A stretch of 64,000 nucleotides of DNA, from assembly GCA_021234535.1 (NCBI GenBank), contig CM037830.1:36704937-36768936 (forward strand). Reading direction: 5' to 3'. The DNA comes from Stichopus chloronotus (lineage: Eukaryota; Echinodermata; Holothuroidea; Aspidochirotida; Stichopodidae). Numbering within the stretch: position 1 is the stretch's first letter; each line of letters opens with the position of its first letter. The translations under genes and the position numbers were made by a program. Below, in pieces: positions 50,195 through 63,319 of this stretch. Under the pieces are notes generated by a model. The model made no database searches, was not told the origin of the DNA, and saw nothing but the letters and a program-made list of their open reading frames with translations.

Positions 50195-50440
50195 CCAATG
50201 AATTACTTTGATCTCCTTCCACAGCCTTTCTAAAACCTTGTGCAAACACAGTCCTAGTTCAAGTGGCCACGAATCCCAATGAGCATGCAAGGATTACATG
50301 TGTAATCAAAACACTTAATGCCCGTGTGTATGCTTTGTGATATGAGCTACTCTGCATCTTATGGCTTTGCTGTCAATCAAAGAGCAGAACCGACTGAGAC
50401 TTTTGCTTACCCAAAATGTAGCTTGGGGTAACGAGTGTCT
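50195..50440 (+). repeat. Family D dispersed repeat, copy 2
   Basis: The second copy of the repeat at 26100-26340, with the same blocks in the same order (CCACAGCCTTTCTAAA, TGTGTAATCAAA, ATATGAGCTACT, GCTGTCAATCAAAGAGCAGA). It carries an extra segment near 50250-50290 that copy 1 lacks. It lies in the presumed SELENOK 3' UTR or just past it. Confidence 0.7.
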
Positions 50441-50950
50441 CTAAAAGAGCTGCAATAACCCTGGCCCTTCAGCTAAAGTATCACTGATCTAGCAGAGCTT
50501 CCCCCCTCCCAACTGATTACACCCCAAGAGGGAGAGAAGACACAGACAAGGGATGAAATGACAGGATTGCATCTCAATTTGCAAACCTTGAAAGCCCAAT
50601 TGCTAATCATTCTTGCATAACTTTTGCAGTATGCTGGGAATCCATTACTTTTTCTAGTCCTACCTGAAAATTCTCTTGACCTGTATGAAGTCGAAGCCAC
50701 AAGGTTGCTTGTGGCACATAACAACTTTTTCACATAGCACCTATTCAAAATGGGTTTACTGTACCCCTTTGCAAGACTTGATTAGCAAAAACTCACACTA
50801 TGCTCACACTATTTCGTACTTTGCATGTGATCCTCCTGTTGAAGCTGTTAGTTTCTAAACAGTTGTAAGACTTGAAGCTGCTGAAATCAAGTCTGAGATA
50901 ATCAACTATCAAGACCAAAGATGGACTAAATTCAGCTTAGAATGATCGAT

Positions 50951-53900
50951 TTACCTTCCTCATCCACCACCAGCAGCAGGGGGTGGAGCAGGACCTGAAG
51001 CTCCAAACCTGAAACCTCCCATCCTTCTCCTTGGTGGTCCTGGAGGTGGACGGCTGTGGGTGAAGTTAAAAACATTTATTGCAGACAGATGTCATTTGGA
51101 ACTGTAAGACCCTCTACAAATTTACAAAAGGATGGTTGGGGGGTGGAGAATTTTTCTTAAAAGGGTTGAACTGCATCATCACTACATTAATGTACTAATC
51201 CCATGATCCCTTTCTGCTCTTGTCATGATTCCATGCACGGTAAATCAACGGGCAATGAATGGGCAGAGTTATGTGTAAAGTATTTTACATGATAAACTTC
51301 AACTATCTTAGAAATATTGATAACATTTTTACAATAATGTGTGTTAGTAGTATAGTTTACATATAATACTAAACAGCATCTTCATACTATGATGTTTTAT
51401 TTCTGGTATTTGCTGCTCTGATGATGATAGCGAATGGATGTGCATCTCATTCTACAAAAAAGATAGCTCAGCATATGGCACTGCGGGATAAAGTGTGTCT
51501 ATTTACTCATACTGTAGTTGCAAGAAGCCACACTGGGAGACTGAAATCAGACAAAATGTCCCCTCTCCATCTGCCACTCTCAAAGTTGCAGAAGTGCAAA
51601 TGCTAAATCCATCCTGAAGACTGTTACACAGCTTTGTCAATTACATCCCGACCTGAGAGTCAAGTGTGAAATAAGATACTGCTGGCACGGATGGACCAAA
51701 CAATGGCGAGGGTACACAACAGAGTGCAGTACTGTGAATGTAATACTTCCTGCCTTGCTATGATGAAGGATCAACAATGTACTTGGACACTTGTAGGAAA
51801 AGAAAGCAACATTTAGACTTTGAAGTTTTTACTTCCATGAAAGTGACATACAATATGTAAGGTAACTGAATTATAGATGATGAATACTATACAACAGCTG
51901 TAATGCAAATGCTCTGGATCAAGGAAATACAGTTATTATTACTCTTCAACAAACCTCACGTCAGCTTAGACCAGGGTTGTAGCTACAATCTTGGTCAAAA
52001 TACCTTGAGACACCCCGTGCACCCGTTCAATGCTGGCTATAGGATTGCTGCTCAAATGGTACATTCACTTCCATAGCGCTTCATTGGAAAGGGGCACGGC
52101 ATTTCATGTTATCCTCTCATCTAAAATTCAGTATTATGTTTGCAACATACGACAAAGTGTCCCAACAATTTTGTCCAAGACTGTAGACAAACTTCAGTGC
52201 TGGGCTCCAAACAGGGGAACCACCTACTTCTGTTGGCATCCAAAAGTTTACATTCAGACCTCTGGTGGGGTCCTGGGGCAACAACTACACTGGGGTCCAA
52301 GAAGCACCGCGCCCTTGAAGTGGTCTATGTTTTGCGAGCACTGTTTAAAGGATAGTATTCACAAAATCTTTGAATGCTAGCTCAAGAGGCCATTTCTCCC
52401 ATCATATTTACTACATTTTGCGAAGTTAGTGCCGGGCAGCAAGGAGTCAACTGATAGCAAATGCCTGGTGGGAATAACTAGTCCCGGGTGGGACTTCTGT
52501 AACTATTCCACTGATGCAACCCTGGTTGAGACTGTAAGAAGATTAAGGAGGCTAGATGCATATATACTTATGATTCTCACTTCACAAACGCAAGGTTGAG
52601 AGAGTCGATGTGTGTTTCATATCTGACATGGAAAGACATCTGTGTGAATGACTACTGGAGAATCATCTGACTTCTTGTTGACTTTGATGACACTGACAAG
52701 CTGGTGCGTCTAAATGTCCTAATGTTCTAAATGTCCAATCACTGATTTCATCTTTTCCTTTAGATGTAAACTTGCACACTAGAATAAATTTATTCACAGT
52801 ACTCTTACCCTCCTCTACTTGAGGACTGGTAGGATGATTCACACCCACGTCCTTTACTGGTAAGATCGGGCTGAAATGAAATGAAAGAATACCAGTTGAA
52901 GGTCATATGACATGCATCTAGCAAAGAAATGGCTTCATTCAGAGGCTGCAGAGTGCAACAGTGAATGGCAATCCACTGGGTTTGCGTGCATATTTATTGC
53001 CGTTTTGGAGATGCTGTGTGGCTTTTTCAAATTTTTATGAAAACGCAAAAATGATGATGTAGAATGTTGCACAGAGTCAGTATTTCTTTTATTTGACCTC
53101 ATGATTACTTGGCATATGGCTTACATATTGGAAAGTGATATCAATATTTCTAGAGAAGACGATATATATGCTTCCAAAATAAAACCCCATGGGCATAAAA
53201 TTCTCAATTGTCCTTGAAATAAAGGACAAGTAGACAAAAGACTCTGTCAGTAATTCAAAGGTGTTTCCTTTTGTCACATGATTTTGTCACATGACTTTCT
53301 AAACAACACTATTCTCAATAAAGAAGACATGCAGAATGAATTTGATTCACTTTAAAGAGAATAGTTTTTTACCACATGGCTTGGCAAAATCAGCTACACT
53401 CCACTTTCATTCCATTGAAACTTGCTGGTGTTTGCTGATGTTTGCTGGTGTTTGTTCATTAAAACATCTAATGTCAGTCAACTTCAATCGCTGTCTTTCC
53501 AGAGATTTACGTTGAGACTTTTATGCCAGTAATTGTAATGGAAAATTCACTTTAATTTCAATTTCTCTTTAATTTCAATTTCTCTTTGGGACACAAGATG
53601 TCACAGTGACAGAAAAAGAGTGAGGGTGAACTAGATCTGTTCTTGTGTTCTTGGCAAACCTTCAGTAAGGGCTTAACACACACAAATCACAGACCGGCAT
53701 GAGATTTTGTCTGAATCTTCCTACTTTGGGATTCCTAAGATGATAAGTGATGGGAAATCTTACCATGAACATTGTCTTAAAGCTGAAATGACAAAAAGAT
53801 AAGAAAAGAGCTGTTTAAATGTTCATCATTTCAAGACTTTTGATCAAGATTTAGACAAAAGCATTAAGGGTTGTTAAATGTAAACTCTGCAGGAGTCAGT

Positions 53901-56900
53901 ACGAAGTGCACTGCAGAGAGGCATTACCAGTATACACTAGAAAGAGACATGCTACAAACATTTAAATAGCTTCAATGTTTGCAAGAGTGACACAAAATAA
54001 CCTAACATTCTGCAACAATCTCTATGCACCACAAATCTCTCAGAAACTTGAAACCTTGTTGAAGGTTTCTTTCACAGTAAAGAAACCCAAACATTACACT
54101 GCAAGACATTTTGCAGAATACCATTCAGATACAATTTTTAAACCATAATTGGGAGCCTTATGTAATATGGGCAGCCTCAGTTTATCTCAGTTTATCAATG
54201 CTGTGAAAGAGAACAGTGTACATACAGACACATGGTCTGGTTCATAGCTGAAGTGAATGTTCTATAATACCAAAGGAATTTGTTGTTCAGAATTGATTTT
54301 TGGCAAGTGCTTAGTACTTAATGACTAAAAACGTTTCAACAACTCTACTTTTAATTTACGTGTAACTTACAACAATGTGATGAATTCAACCAATCCCCAA
54401 AATGCTTCCGGAATAAAAGACAGCCTCCATGGTGACCTACTGTCACATACTTGACCTGTTTAAAATTAAAAAGAAGGTAAAACGTAATAGTGGTACCTTC
54501 ATTCAACATGATTATGAGATATGTTTATTAATGTTATGGGCGCAGCAATGTTACTCACTGATCTCAATGATAATGGTCATGATACCATACATTAAGAATG
54601 CAGGCTTTGCAAAGCCTGTCCATCTTTGATTCTGCATCAAAACATGGAAGCAACTTGACTTCAACCAGACCACCATGATCATACTTTACTGTAGTACCCT
54701 TAGTATTACCTTAAACGTACTATGTAAAATGTACTACTCTGTAGAATGACGATGCTGCTTTTGGTGCCCAATATTACATTTTGGCAAGCAAGGGATAATC
54801 AGAATTGATAACCACAAAATTAAGCAACAGAGTGCAATGTTAACTTGTGTCTGAAAACCTCACTTGATTAGGCCCATAGCAAAGTTAGTCAAACAGCTAA
54901 GGTTGCAGGCCCTGCAGGGTTGTCAGGGGCAGCACTAACTTAAAGAGGCCCATTGAGTTGTTTCATGAAATTCACTACATTTTTCTAAACCTGTCAAGTT
55001 CAGTTGCCTTAACATGTGTATTTCAAATAGTCAAACTGAGAGGATCCCAATGTTTCACATACAATGGAATGTTAATGAGTGAGTAATAAATGATTTTATT
55101 TTTTTTAAATTTGTGATCAGACATTTAGTACTCATTCAAATACAAACAACCAGTACAAGTAAGGGTCAAAAGTTCCAAAATTATGAGTGTTCATATATGA
55201 ATGTGAAACTTGACTAATTATGCTAATTATAGGTATTGTCATGTGTTTATACCCTTCAAAATCACCACAAATTTATTGATATCAACTCAATGAGCCCCTT
55301 TAAGGAAAATGTTGGGCAAGGGATAAAATGAGTTGCATACAGTACAAAAGGCGGTTAGCAATACGGGAAGTGTGGTTGGGCATGTGGGGTCGGGCACACA
55401 CACCTGTAACGTGGTTTGCATATTACAAAGCGTGTGGAAAATTACAGGTCTTTCATGTAGGGAATATATGATTTTCTGATTACTAACTTGCCAATTTCTA
55501 GAAAATATGCTCCTCATTCACCCCCTACAGAAATTTATACCTTTAAATGCAGTTTCCCAATGAATACAAAAATACCAATCAGAAATATGAGGGGACTAGT
55601 CCCCAAATCCAGAGCTTCTATGATCCCACCAGTGATGGTTGTGATATCACATGGCTGTCATACAGTAGAACTTCAAAATATTGAATACAACAGAGCTGGG
55701 AGTTTAATCCAATGATATCGGCATTAGGCAGTGTGTCCAGAATAACTGAACCCTACTTGGCAAACCCATACCAATTAGGCTAACCAACTTGCCCAAAATA
55801 TGTGACATGGTCTGCTAGGTTCACATTTATATATTAACAGGACTTTTGGTAAAAGCCTATGTTGGTCCTGTGTTATTTCTTTGCGGTTAGTATTAAAGGC
55901 AATGGTATAGAAAGGTAGCCATTGACTGCACAGGACTCGAATGTGCATCTAGCTTAACATTGACAGCACAACTTTTGAGAACTTAGGTTTGGCAGATTGA
56001 AATAGTGAAGCATGACAGCGTTTTCTGTCATTTCCACACAAAGTCAACAGGGTGCACACTTGATGTAGAACTTGGGGAGAACTAATTTTGTTTTGGGTTG
56101 TTGAAAAGAAGGCAAAATAACTTCATCTTCAGTGACACAATTTTTCATTGGATGAATACATGTTCGAGACAATAGGCCTAACAATTACTGATTCATAATA
56201 AAGCGTTCTAGCTTTTGTAGGTCTGCCACAAAGTTGATACAATTTCCTGAGGTACGTGCTTGACGGTCTACCAAAAATACAGTAATTTTATAAAGAATAC
56301 GATGTTCCAATCCTTGGCCTGGTTGGTTATGTGGTGACTTAGGCCAATACTTTTGGCTGAGTCCTACCACAAGTTATAGCATGGTTTATAGCAGGTTTAA
56401 ATTAAGTGTTCTACAAGTAAGTAATTACCCTAACTGCATAACCGAACTGTTGGGCCCCGCATACAGTAGGTCTTCATTTTGTAGCACTGCCACTTTGCTC
56501 ACTTCAGTAGGCCTATCTGAACTCAAGAACGTATGTAGCCTATACTATAGTTCAGTTTAAAAAAAGGATCAGGAGGGACAATTAAGTCCCCATCAAGGAC
56601 CATGAAAAAAAGGTGACAAAAATCAAACCCGGTCACAGATCCTAAAGTACTTGTCCAGTGCATTCTCAAACCCATTTACACTTCTTGCCATCACTACATC
56701 CTCAGGCAACCCATTCCACTCATTCACTACTCTCTGAGAAAAGAAGTAATGACAAATATTGATCCACTTTGAACCTTCTGGAGTTTAAGACAATGACCTC
56801 TAGTAATTTTACTATTAGCAAACTTGAAAAAATCAGAAAAAGATAAATTATCAAATCCCCACGTAATCTTCTCAGCTCAAGTGAAGTGAGATTTAAAAGA

Positions 56901-58413
56901 CGTAACCTGCTGTTGTATGGGACACCCTTGAAGGCCCTAATCAATCTAGTAGCCCTGCACTGGCCTTTCTCAAGTAACTCCTTATCTTTAGAAAAATATG
57001 GGTTCCAGGCTTGAACAGCATACTCTAAATGAGGTCTAACCAACTGCCTACAGAGTCTAACAACAATCTCTTGCTTAAGGAAACTGAAATTTCTCTTAAT
57101 CATACCTAAAATCCTATTTGCTTTTTTAGCTGCTTCAACACACTGCTTAGCTGGCTGTAAAGAAGAATCTATGTGTACACCTAAGTCCCTTTCAACAGAA
57201 ACCTCTTGCATTGACTGTCCATTTAAAGTGTACGAATACCTAGGATTGTTATTGCCAATATGCATTAACTTGCATTTATCAATATTGAACAACATTTGCC
57301 ACTCCTGTGACCAAGTGAAAACCCTGTCTAAATCCTTCTGAAAACTTTTTGAATCACCATCAGAGGAGACCTCAAAATACAGTTTGGCAAAGAAGCAAAC
57401 TTCTTGGCTCTACACACAATATCAGCATCAATGTCATTAATGAAAGCAATAAACAGGAGAGGACCCAACACAGACCCCTGGGGGACCCCACTAGTAACCT
57501 CCTGCCAAGAAGAAGCCCAACCATTTAAAACCACCCTCTGTTTCCTATTACATAACCAATTCTGAATCCAGGTCAGTAGATTACCACAGATACCCATACT
57601 CTTTAATTTAAGCAAAAGATGCTGGTGGGGAACCTTATCAAAAGCTTTCTGAAAATCCAGAAAAACAACATCAACATACTTCTGCTTACCCAATGAACTA
57701 GTAACATCTTCCATGAACTCCAGTCCAAAATATTGGTGAGGCACAACCTTTTTTGACAAAAGCTATATTAAGACATTCTGATTAAAGAATAACTACTGAA
57801 GAAACTAACCATAGACCATTTAACAATCATGAGATTCCATGACCTTACAAACAACACTAGTGAGACTGACAAGCCTGTAATTACAGGGCTGTGACTCATC
57901 TCCCTTCTTAAAAATTGTGGTGATGTGAGCAAATGACCTCAACAAAATTGGATAGATTGCATCTATACTACAGCCGTATGTGGCCAGACCTATACTACAG
58001 CCGTATGTGGCCAGACTCTTTCCTCCTTTAGAGTAGGTCTACTCCTTTCGTCTATGCTAATCATTATTATTGATATGTCTCTTTCCTGATCATTTTCCTG
58101 GGCTGTACAGTAACTAACTTGTTAAGAGACGTTTAGAGCAACGTGTATTCTAAGTAAGTTAGATCTAAGCTATACAAGTAATATCTACGTCAGTTAGACC
58201 AAGGCTATAAAAGTAATACCTACGGTCACAACGTAAGCCGTCATCAACCCGTTCCATTGACATTGGTATCATATGTATAGGCTATGCCTATAGCCTAACT
58301 TAGTAAGACCTAAGGTTAGGCTCATTGCAACTTCACGTTAGTCAGTGCGCCTGTAACTGCCACTGTTCTATTCTAGCCTGTCTGAAGGACTCACCGTTGG
58401 ATAGATAAACCAT
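50951..58413 (-). CDS. SELENOK: Selenoprotein K (complete, 5 exons, TGA-encoded Sec)
   Basis: SELENOK is a small single-pass ER membrane selenoprotein that recruits p97/VCP and partners the palmitoyltransferase DHHC6. Minus-strand exons are 58395-58413, 54371-54455, 53764-53782, 52809-52870 and 50951-51053 (288 nt; 95 aa counting Sec; human 94). Exon 1 reads MVYLSN and a split Gly. Exon 2 gives [20 protein letters not shown] and then GLVEFITL, the conserved SPWRLS motif and the membrane helix, which continues as FFKTMF in the 19-nt exon 3. Exon 4 is Ser/Gly-rich. Exon 5 encodes [20 protein letters not shown] and a Pro/Ala/Gly tail, then TGA, Gly, Arg, TAA. All junctions are GT/AG and phases agree. 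Intron 1 is about 3.9 kb and contains LINE and family B copies. Confidence 0.96.
50960..50962 (-). other. SELENOK: Selenocysteine codon (TGA) of SELENOK
   Basis: The in-frame TGA follows Gly-Gly-Gly and precedes Gly-Arg-TAA (50951-50953), matching the G-G-U-G-R ending of selenoprotein K. Read as a stop it would remove only the last three residues including the redox residue. Sec is residue 93 in this model. A SECIS was not confirmed. Confidence 0.92.
51972..52524. mobile_element. Probable hAT-like element (553 bp) in SELENOK intron 4
   Basis: Ends are CAGGGTTGTA and the inverse-matching TGCAACCCTG. Flanks GCTTAGAC (51964-51971) and GTTGAGAC (52525-52532) match at 6 of 8 positions, as an old 8-bp duplication would. 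The 116-codon open frame inside (52030-52380) resembles no transposase. It is related by its termini to the elements at 10344-10481 and 42992-44330. Confidence 0.6.
55912..56273 (+). repeat. Family B repeat, copy 4
   Basis: A more diverged copy in SELENOK intron 1. It shares AAGGTAGCCAT, GGCAGATTGAAATAGTGAAG, GGGGAGAACTAATTTTG, ACTGATTCATAA and TGACGGTCTACC in order with copies 1 and 2. Confidence 0.78.
56568..57955 (-). mobile_element. CR1-like LINE, 5'-truncated with frameshifts
   Basis: On the minus strand the reverse-transcriptase domain is readable in order: [17 protein letters not shown] (about 57820-57890), [40 protein letters not shown], then a frame change before the catalytic region, and [45 protein letters not shown] and ATRLIRAF. 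The 3' end near 56568 is the same as at 19528. It is in the same orientation as SELENOK, inside intron 1, and is inactive. Confidence 0.88.
57964..58017. repeat. Perfect 27-bp tandem duplication
   Basis: Two identical adjacent 27-base units (57964-57990 and 57991-58017) beginning CTATACTACAGCCGTATG. It lies just 5' of the LINE fragment in SELENOK intron 1. Confidence 0.95.
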
Positions 58414-58964
58414 CCCTCAGATTTCTTTAAGGCACCTTGTCTTCAAAAAGCAATATTTGACGAACAGCCTCCCGACAAGCTGTATGATCGGAGAAAAAAA
58501 ATCAAATTAGGCTTAGTCTCACACTGCGTTTGTTGTTATCATAACATTAACAAAGTGACGTTAGCACTTCGTACTAACGTAATACCGTTTTCGCAGACCG
58601 TATACTTATGTGTAGCAAATAGAGGGGAACAGCTGCATAATTGCGTAATATGTGCACTCGAGAACTTTCCATGACACGCTCAACGGGACCAAAGAGTTGG
58701 AAGTGGATCCTCTTCAGTAGTGTGTTTGAAAGGGGGGGGGTTCCTCAATTTTTCTCCCCGCAATTTTTCAATTAATGAGAATTATTATCATTAGTTTGGA
58801 TTGCTCTTATCTAGAATAGTTATGCTATCGTAATTTTCTGAAACGTTCATTCAACAGTTTTCTTTTTCTAACTTAACAAGTTTAAGGGCAAAGGAGGGCA
58901 AAAGCCCCATAAGATGCCCTGTAATCTAGACCCCCCCCTCAGAAAAAAAAAACCTTAACGAAAC

Positions 58965-59625
58965 TAATATCCAACAAAGCCCAGCATAATCAGATTCTGC
59001 CACAGTCACAATAAAACTTATCAATGTTACCTTTGAAGCTATTTACTGAAGTGGAATTTACAACCCAACCAGGCAGACTATTCGACTCATTGACAACTCT
59101 ATGAGAGAGGCTAAACTTTCTCACATCAAGCCTAGAGAATCATTTCACCATCTTCTTACAATGACCACGAATACGGGAATTAGAACAAACCTTTAAGTAA
59201 TCACAATTAGACAGAGAATTCCTACCAGATATGAATGTAAAACCTGCAACATACCCCCCTGACCCTTCTTAAGGAGTAGTAAGTCCCAGACATTTAAGCC
59301 TATCATGGTAAGGGAGATGATGTACATCGGGAATAAGCCGAGTGGCCCTCCTCTGAACTTGCTCTAAAATAAACTTGTCCATTTCATAATAGGGACTCCA
59401 CACCTGCACAGCATAGTCAAGATGCGGCCTAAACAACTGCTTATACAGATTCAACACAATATCTTTACTAAAATTACTAAAATTCCTCTCGATCAATCCG
59501 AGCACCCTGTTCGCCCTGGCAACAGCACCTTCGCACTGTTTAGAAGGCTTCAGATCACTTATAATGATAGCACCTAGGTCTTTTTCTGAAGTCACATTAC
59601 TCAAAATACTACCAGCCATGATAAC
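58965..59625 (-). mobile_element. CR1-like LINE fragment, different subfamily
   Basis: On the minus strand it encodes SEKDLGAIIISDLKPSKQCE, ARANRVLGLIERNF, LFRPHLDYAVQVWSPYY and RRATRLIPD (59269-59619). After a frame change it continues with SHRVVNESNSLPGWVVNSTS near 59050-59110. It is homologous to 56568-57955 at protein level but clearly diverged in DNA. It is only the 3' part of the element and is inactive. Confidence 0.85.
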
Positions 59626-62600
59626 GATAACAGGTTCTGTTCTTTTTGAGAAATTTGCAACTAGCGGGTCACCTTAAGCAAAGTCTGGTGCAAAATTTTC
59701 CATCTACTGCAGTCAAGTTGAAAAATTCCAACTGGTATGTAAGCTACTTCCTGACTATGCTCACTCCTAACCTTAAATATAAGAAATTCAAATGGAATTT
59801 CAGATCATTTTTCAATTACAAGGTAACCTCGAATCTGGTACAATAAGTGGCTCTTTTGAAGTCATAAAATGTGCTAGCCTGAGACTTAGAAATAAAAAAT
59901 TTCTAACTGGTATTTCACATTTTCCGACTACCGTACGTGGCTCTGAGGTTTTTTCCTTTATTTTGAGGGTCGCGACGGCCCTAGAGTGTATATCCACAAT
60001 TCATTCAAATAGGTCTACACGATCACCAACAGAATTTTGACTTCAGTTCTCTTTTGGGGGAAATTTAAAATTTGGTGGTGTATTTATGGGGAGGGAACAT
60101 GCGTCAATCCATTACATTCTTTCGTCCATTAACATAACACGGCAAAGAAAACACTGCGCGCAAAACTCGGGTTAAATGTTGGCATTTGGTATGTTTAGAT
60201 GAGTCTAGCCTTGGTATATAAACACCTAAATTGTTCACGCAGAGTTCCCTTATGAGCATTTATCAGCCTAGCGATTACATCAGTCACTCACCAAACCGTG
60301 GGCGATATTTGTAACAATGTCCCTCTGCTATTCAAAAAGTGAGCTAAAACATTTCTCTTTTATCAAATGTGGAGGGGAATTTGATAGTACGTCCCCACCT
60401 ATCGAAATGTGGGGGCGTGTCCCCTCTTTCCCCAGGATTGACGTCCATGGTTGCGGGATAAGATGAAGGGGAAGGGAAAAGATTAAAGACTCTCAACAGG
60501 GGTTGGGCCAGGTGAGGACAGGGGCACTTCCCCCCGTAGGGGTTGCTTCCCCAATTGGGTAGTCCTAGTCGATACTATAAGAATGCAGTCCACCCAGCGG
60601 CTTTTTTCGCTCTCCAGAGGGAATATTCCCGGTAATCAACACAATTTTCGGCGCTCTTCGCCCGCTCTTTGTAGAATCCCCCAGGGTTTTCAGTAGTTCC
60701 ATCCCACATTACTAGACAGCACAGGTCCTGCCCACCTTTCCAAGTTATACATGTATAGGCAAAGCAAATAGTTTATGTAGGCCTAGAGGTAATTTCATCC
60801 CTAGTCATGCTGTTCTCTCATGCGTTTGCCATGCGATACGTCTATATAGTGACATGGAGGAGGGAATTCCGACGTGGGTAGTATGCCCGATGGGACCCAA
60901 CTGAGAGGGCAATGATTGAACTACATAAACTACTTTTAATGAATACCGATATTCTACAATATTACTGACGGATAACTAAGTAATTTCGCGCGCTTTGCAA
61001 ATTTTCACTTAAGATTCCAGGGAAAAAATAAATCAGCGCTAAACTTCCTTCCTCTGGTATAAACTTTCTATGAAAATGGCATGAAACAAGTACTGTTTGC
61101 TTTCGCGATCATCTGAAGCAACCTTCTTGACCAACTGATTGGTCTCGTGATGTTTAACTTACAGCCCTGTCAACCGTTGACGTAACACAATTTCTTGGGG
61201 GGAAAATGATTGGCTGGACGCGCACCCCACCCCCGCATGTTGAGGTCACTGATTATTATTGTACTTTGGGGAAGTAAGAGGAATCGTGGGGCCTAACAAT
61301 AATTTCATGCAACTTGGCCAAGAAAAAGTAACAGTGTAATTCTCGGGGCGCTCTCGAAGAGCGGAGAAAAATAGTATGCAAATTCACAATGTGATTTATC
61401 ATTATTTCACTATTATATATTGTGCTTGAAACGAAAACGCCGCAACTTCCTAGTCGCCCGGAGAACAGTTAGCAGAAAATTTTACATAGCATTTAATTTA
61501 CATATATCTGGGGCTCTACTCCAATTAAATGTTCGCTTGTGTCGTCTTTGATAGATTTTCGTATTCCATCCACAGTCTCGAACCGACGCCTTCGTTTTGA
61601 TTAAAATGGCGTGAATTTGATCACACATGTGATGTAAATTAAAAATTGATATTGTTGAATTTCTGCATTGTGATAGGCATAGTTGATTACTTTGCACAAA
61701 TAAAAAAGCAGTCCCGATAGACTCTTACAAATCAAAAGCTGTAAGGTGAAAGTGGGCCAAAATTTAAAGTACGTGTGACATGAAAAGCACATTTGGAGGA
61801 TTTAGCGATATTAATCATTACCACTAATGGAAATAGCCACAATTTCAAAAGGAATTGAGAATCAGTGTTTTATGCCACGAGGGTTTGATTTTGGAAATAT
61901 GTACTGTCTTTCTTAGAATTAGTGTTATCACTTGACAATGTGTGAGCCAGCTAGATGAAGATTAATTGGAAGACAAAGTATAAAAGCCTAACAAAAGAAA
62001 CAATTGTTACTGTGCAAGAGTCCACGTCATCTGCCTTGCATTTTCATTATACTTTGTAAGACCACATCTCAAAAACGATAACTATCATAACACAATTCCA
62101 ATGGATTGTCATTCCATGTTTCACTATGCAACCTCTAAACTAAGGCTGATTTACTAAGCCAGTATATCATGATCACTCAGTCACAAGTAGAGCTATGCCA
62201 CCTACATCTATACACACATGCAAATCAAGCTGATATACTAACACATAAAACGTTTCACCGAAGGACTAGACTATTGTGTAGTGCTCTTGATGTTACCTTA
62301 AATCGCACATCTTGGCCAACACTTGTGTGTGTGCTACAAGTGTTTGTCTCTGTTTAGTTTCAGTGTAGGAAGACAACTGTAATGCAGTCAGACCACAGAG
62401 CTGTACAAATGTAGATTAAAACTCCCTCACGGTCAGACCCCAGTGGAAAATGAAAAAGTGGGGCCTACGTAACAGGTATGTTCATCCTCCCCCCCCCCCC
62501 AAAAAAAAAACGAAAAACATGCCAGTGCTCCAGGTATAAATGAGTGAGGACGCAAATTTTACGTATCATCTCAATCCATCTGATATCCATTATCACAGAT

Positions 62601-62757
62601 TTTCTCATAAATCGAGAAACTGCAGATCTAAGATCCTTATTTCAAGACTAAGCAAATGATGTTAGAACACCACTCGATCAGGCTCCCCCAATTTTCTCTT
62701 TGCCCAGAACGACAGAAGAACACTAATAGTTACATCATGACGATGAAGCAATGCCCA

Positions 62758-62808
62758 TTTATTTATTTATTTATTTATTATTTATTTATTTATTTCTTTA
62801 TTTATTTA
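62758..62808 (+). repeat. (TTTA)n microsatellite
   Basis: About 12 imperfect TTTA units with one TTA and one TTTC interruption. The AACCTGATTTCCAGAGGGTG that follows may be the end of an unidentified interspersed repeat. Confidence 0.95.
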
Positions 62809-63319
62809 AACCTGATTTCCAGAGGGTGACTCAGTTAGCCGTGGCTAATCTTCCCCGAGGCCCTCAAAAAATTTTACATAATGGTAAAACGATTCAAACA
62901 AAAAACAACAATCATAAAAAGGAAAATTACAAAAAAATAAAAAATTAAAAAATCACTTAAACAAAACCAAAAATATGGTTACCTTTGCCTTCAGATCACC
63001 CAGGCCTTCTCCAGCAAAAACTTATCGACACGCACCCAGTTGTATGAGGGTTTTTAAACTTCACCAATTTTATATCATTAATTGTTCATACAGGGGACGG
63101 TCTACCTCACATAACAAAAGGGCATTTTTGAACCATGATACCTTTAATTAAGTGAAGACAGCCTTTTCAGCGCCGACAGACTCCATTCCTATTACTTTCC
63201 CATGCTCTAACTTACTTGGCCTACTTTGTCAGCAATGGGCGTGGTCTTATTGGAAGACAATATTTTGATTGGTTGAAAGCTTACAATCGCAACAACTACA
63301 CGCGATACCAGAACTCCTC

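Larger units (their letters stand above)
46460..50950. other. Spacer between the convergent ACTR8 and SELENOK genes
   Basis: It holds both 3' UTRs. No further exons were recognised. Repeats here are the family A copy (48928-49704) and family D copy (50195-50440). The SECIS element needed by SELENOK should lie on the minus strand just below 50951. I scanned 49700-50950 for an ATGA...AA...GA fold and found no convincing one. A strong plain hairpin, GCCACAAG/CTTGTGGC, is at 50695-50714, and another is built on GACTTGA/TCAAGTC near 50868-50893. TTTATT near 49732 (AATAAA on minus) is a possible SELENOK poly(A) signal. Confidence 0.5.

Noticed and set aside
50590..50612. ATGATTAGCAATTGGGC on the minus strand as a SECIS start
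   Set aside because: The following bases pair for only five positions and do not place an AA loop and a GA partner correctly.
50868..50893. Strong hairpin GACTTGA/TCAAGTC as SECIS
   Set aside because: It lacks the ATGA/GA quartet and the apical AA.
52030..52380. 116-codon open frame
   Set aside because: It lies wholly inside the probable hAT-like element in a SELENOK intron and shows no transposase motif.
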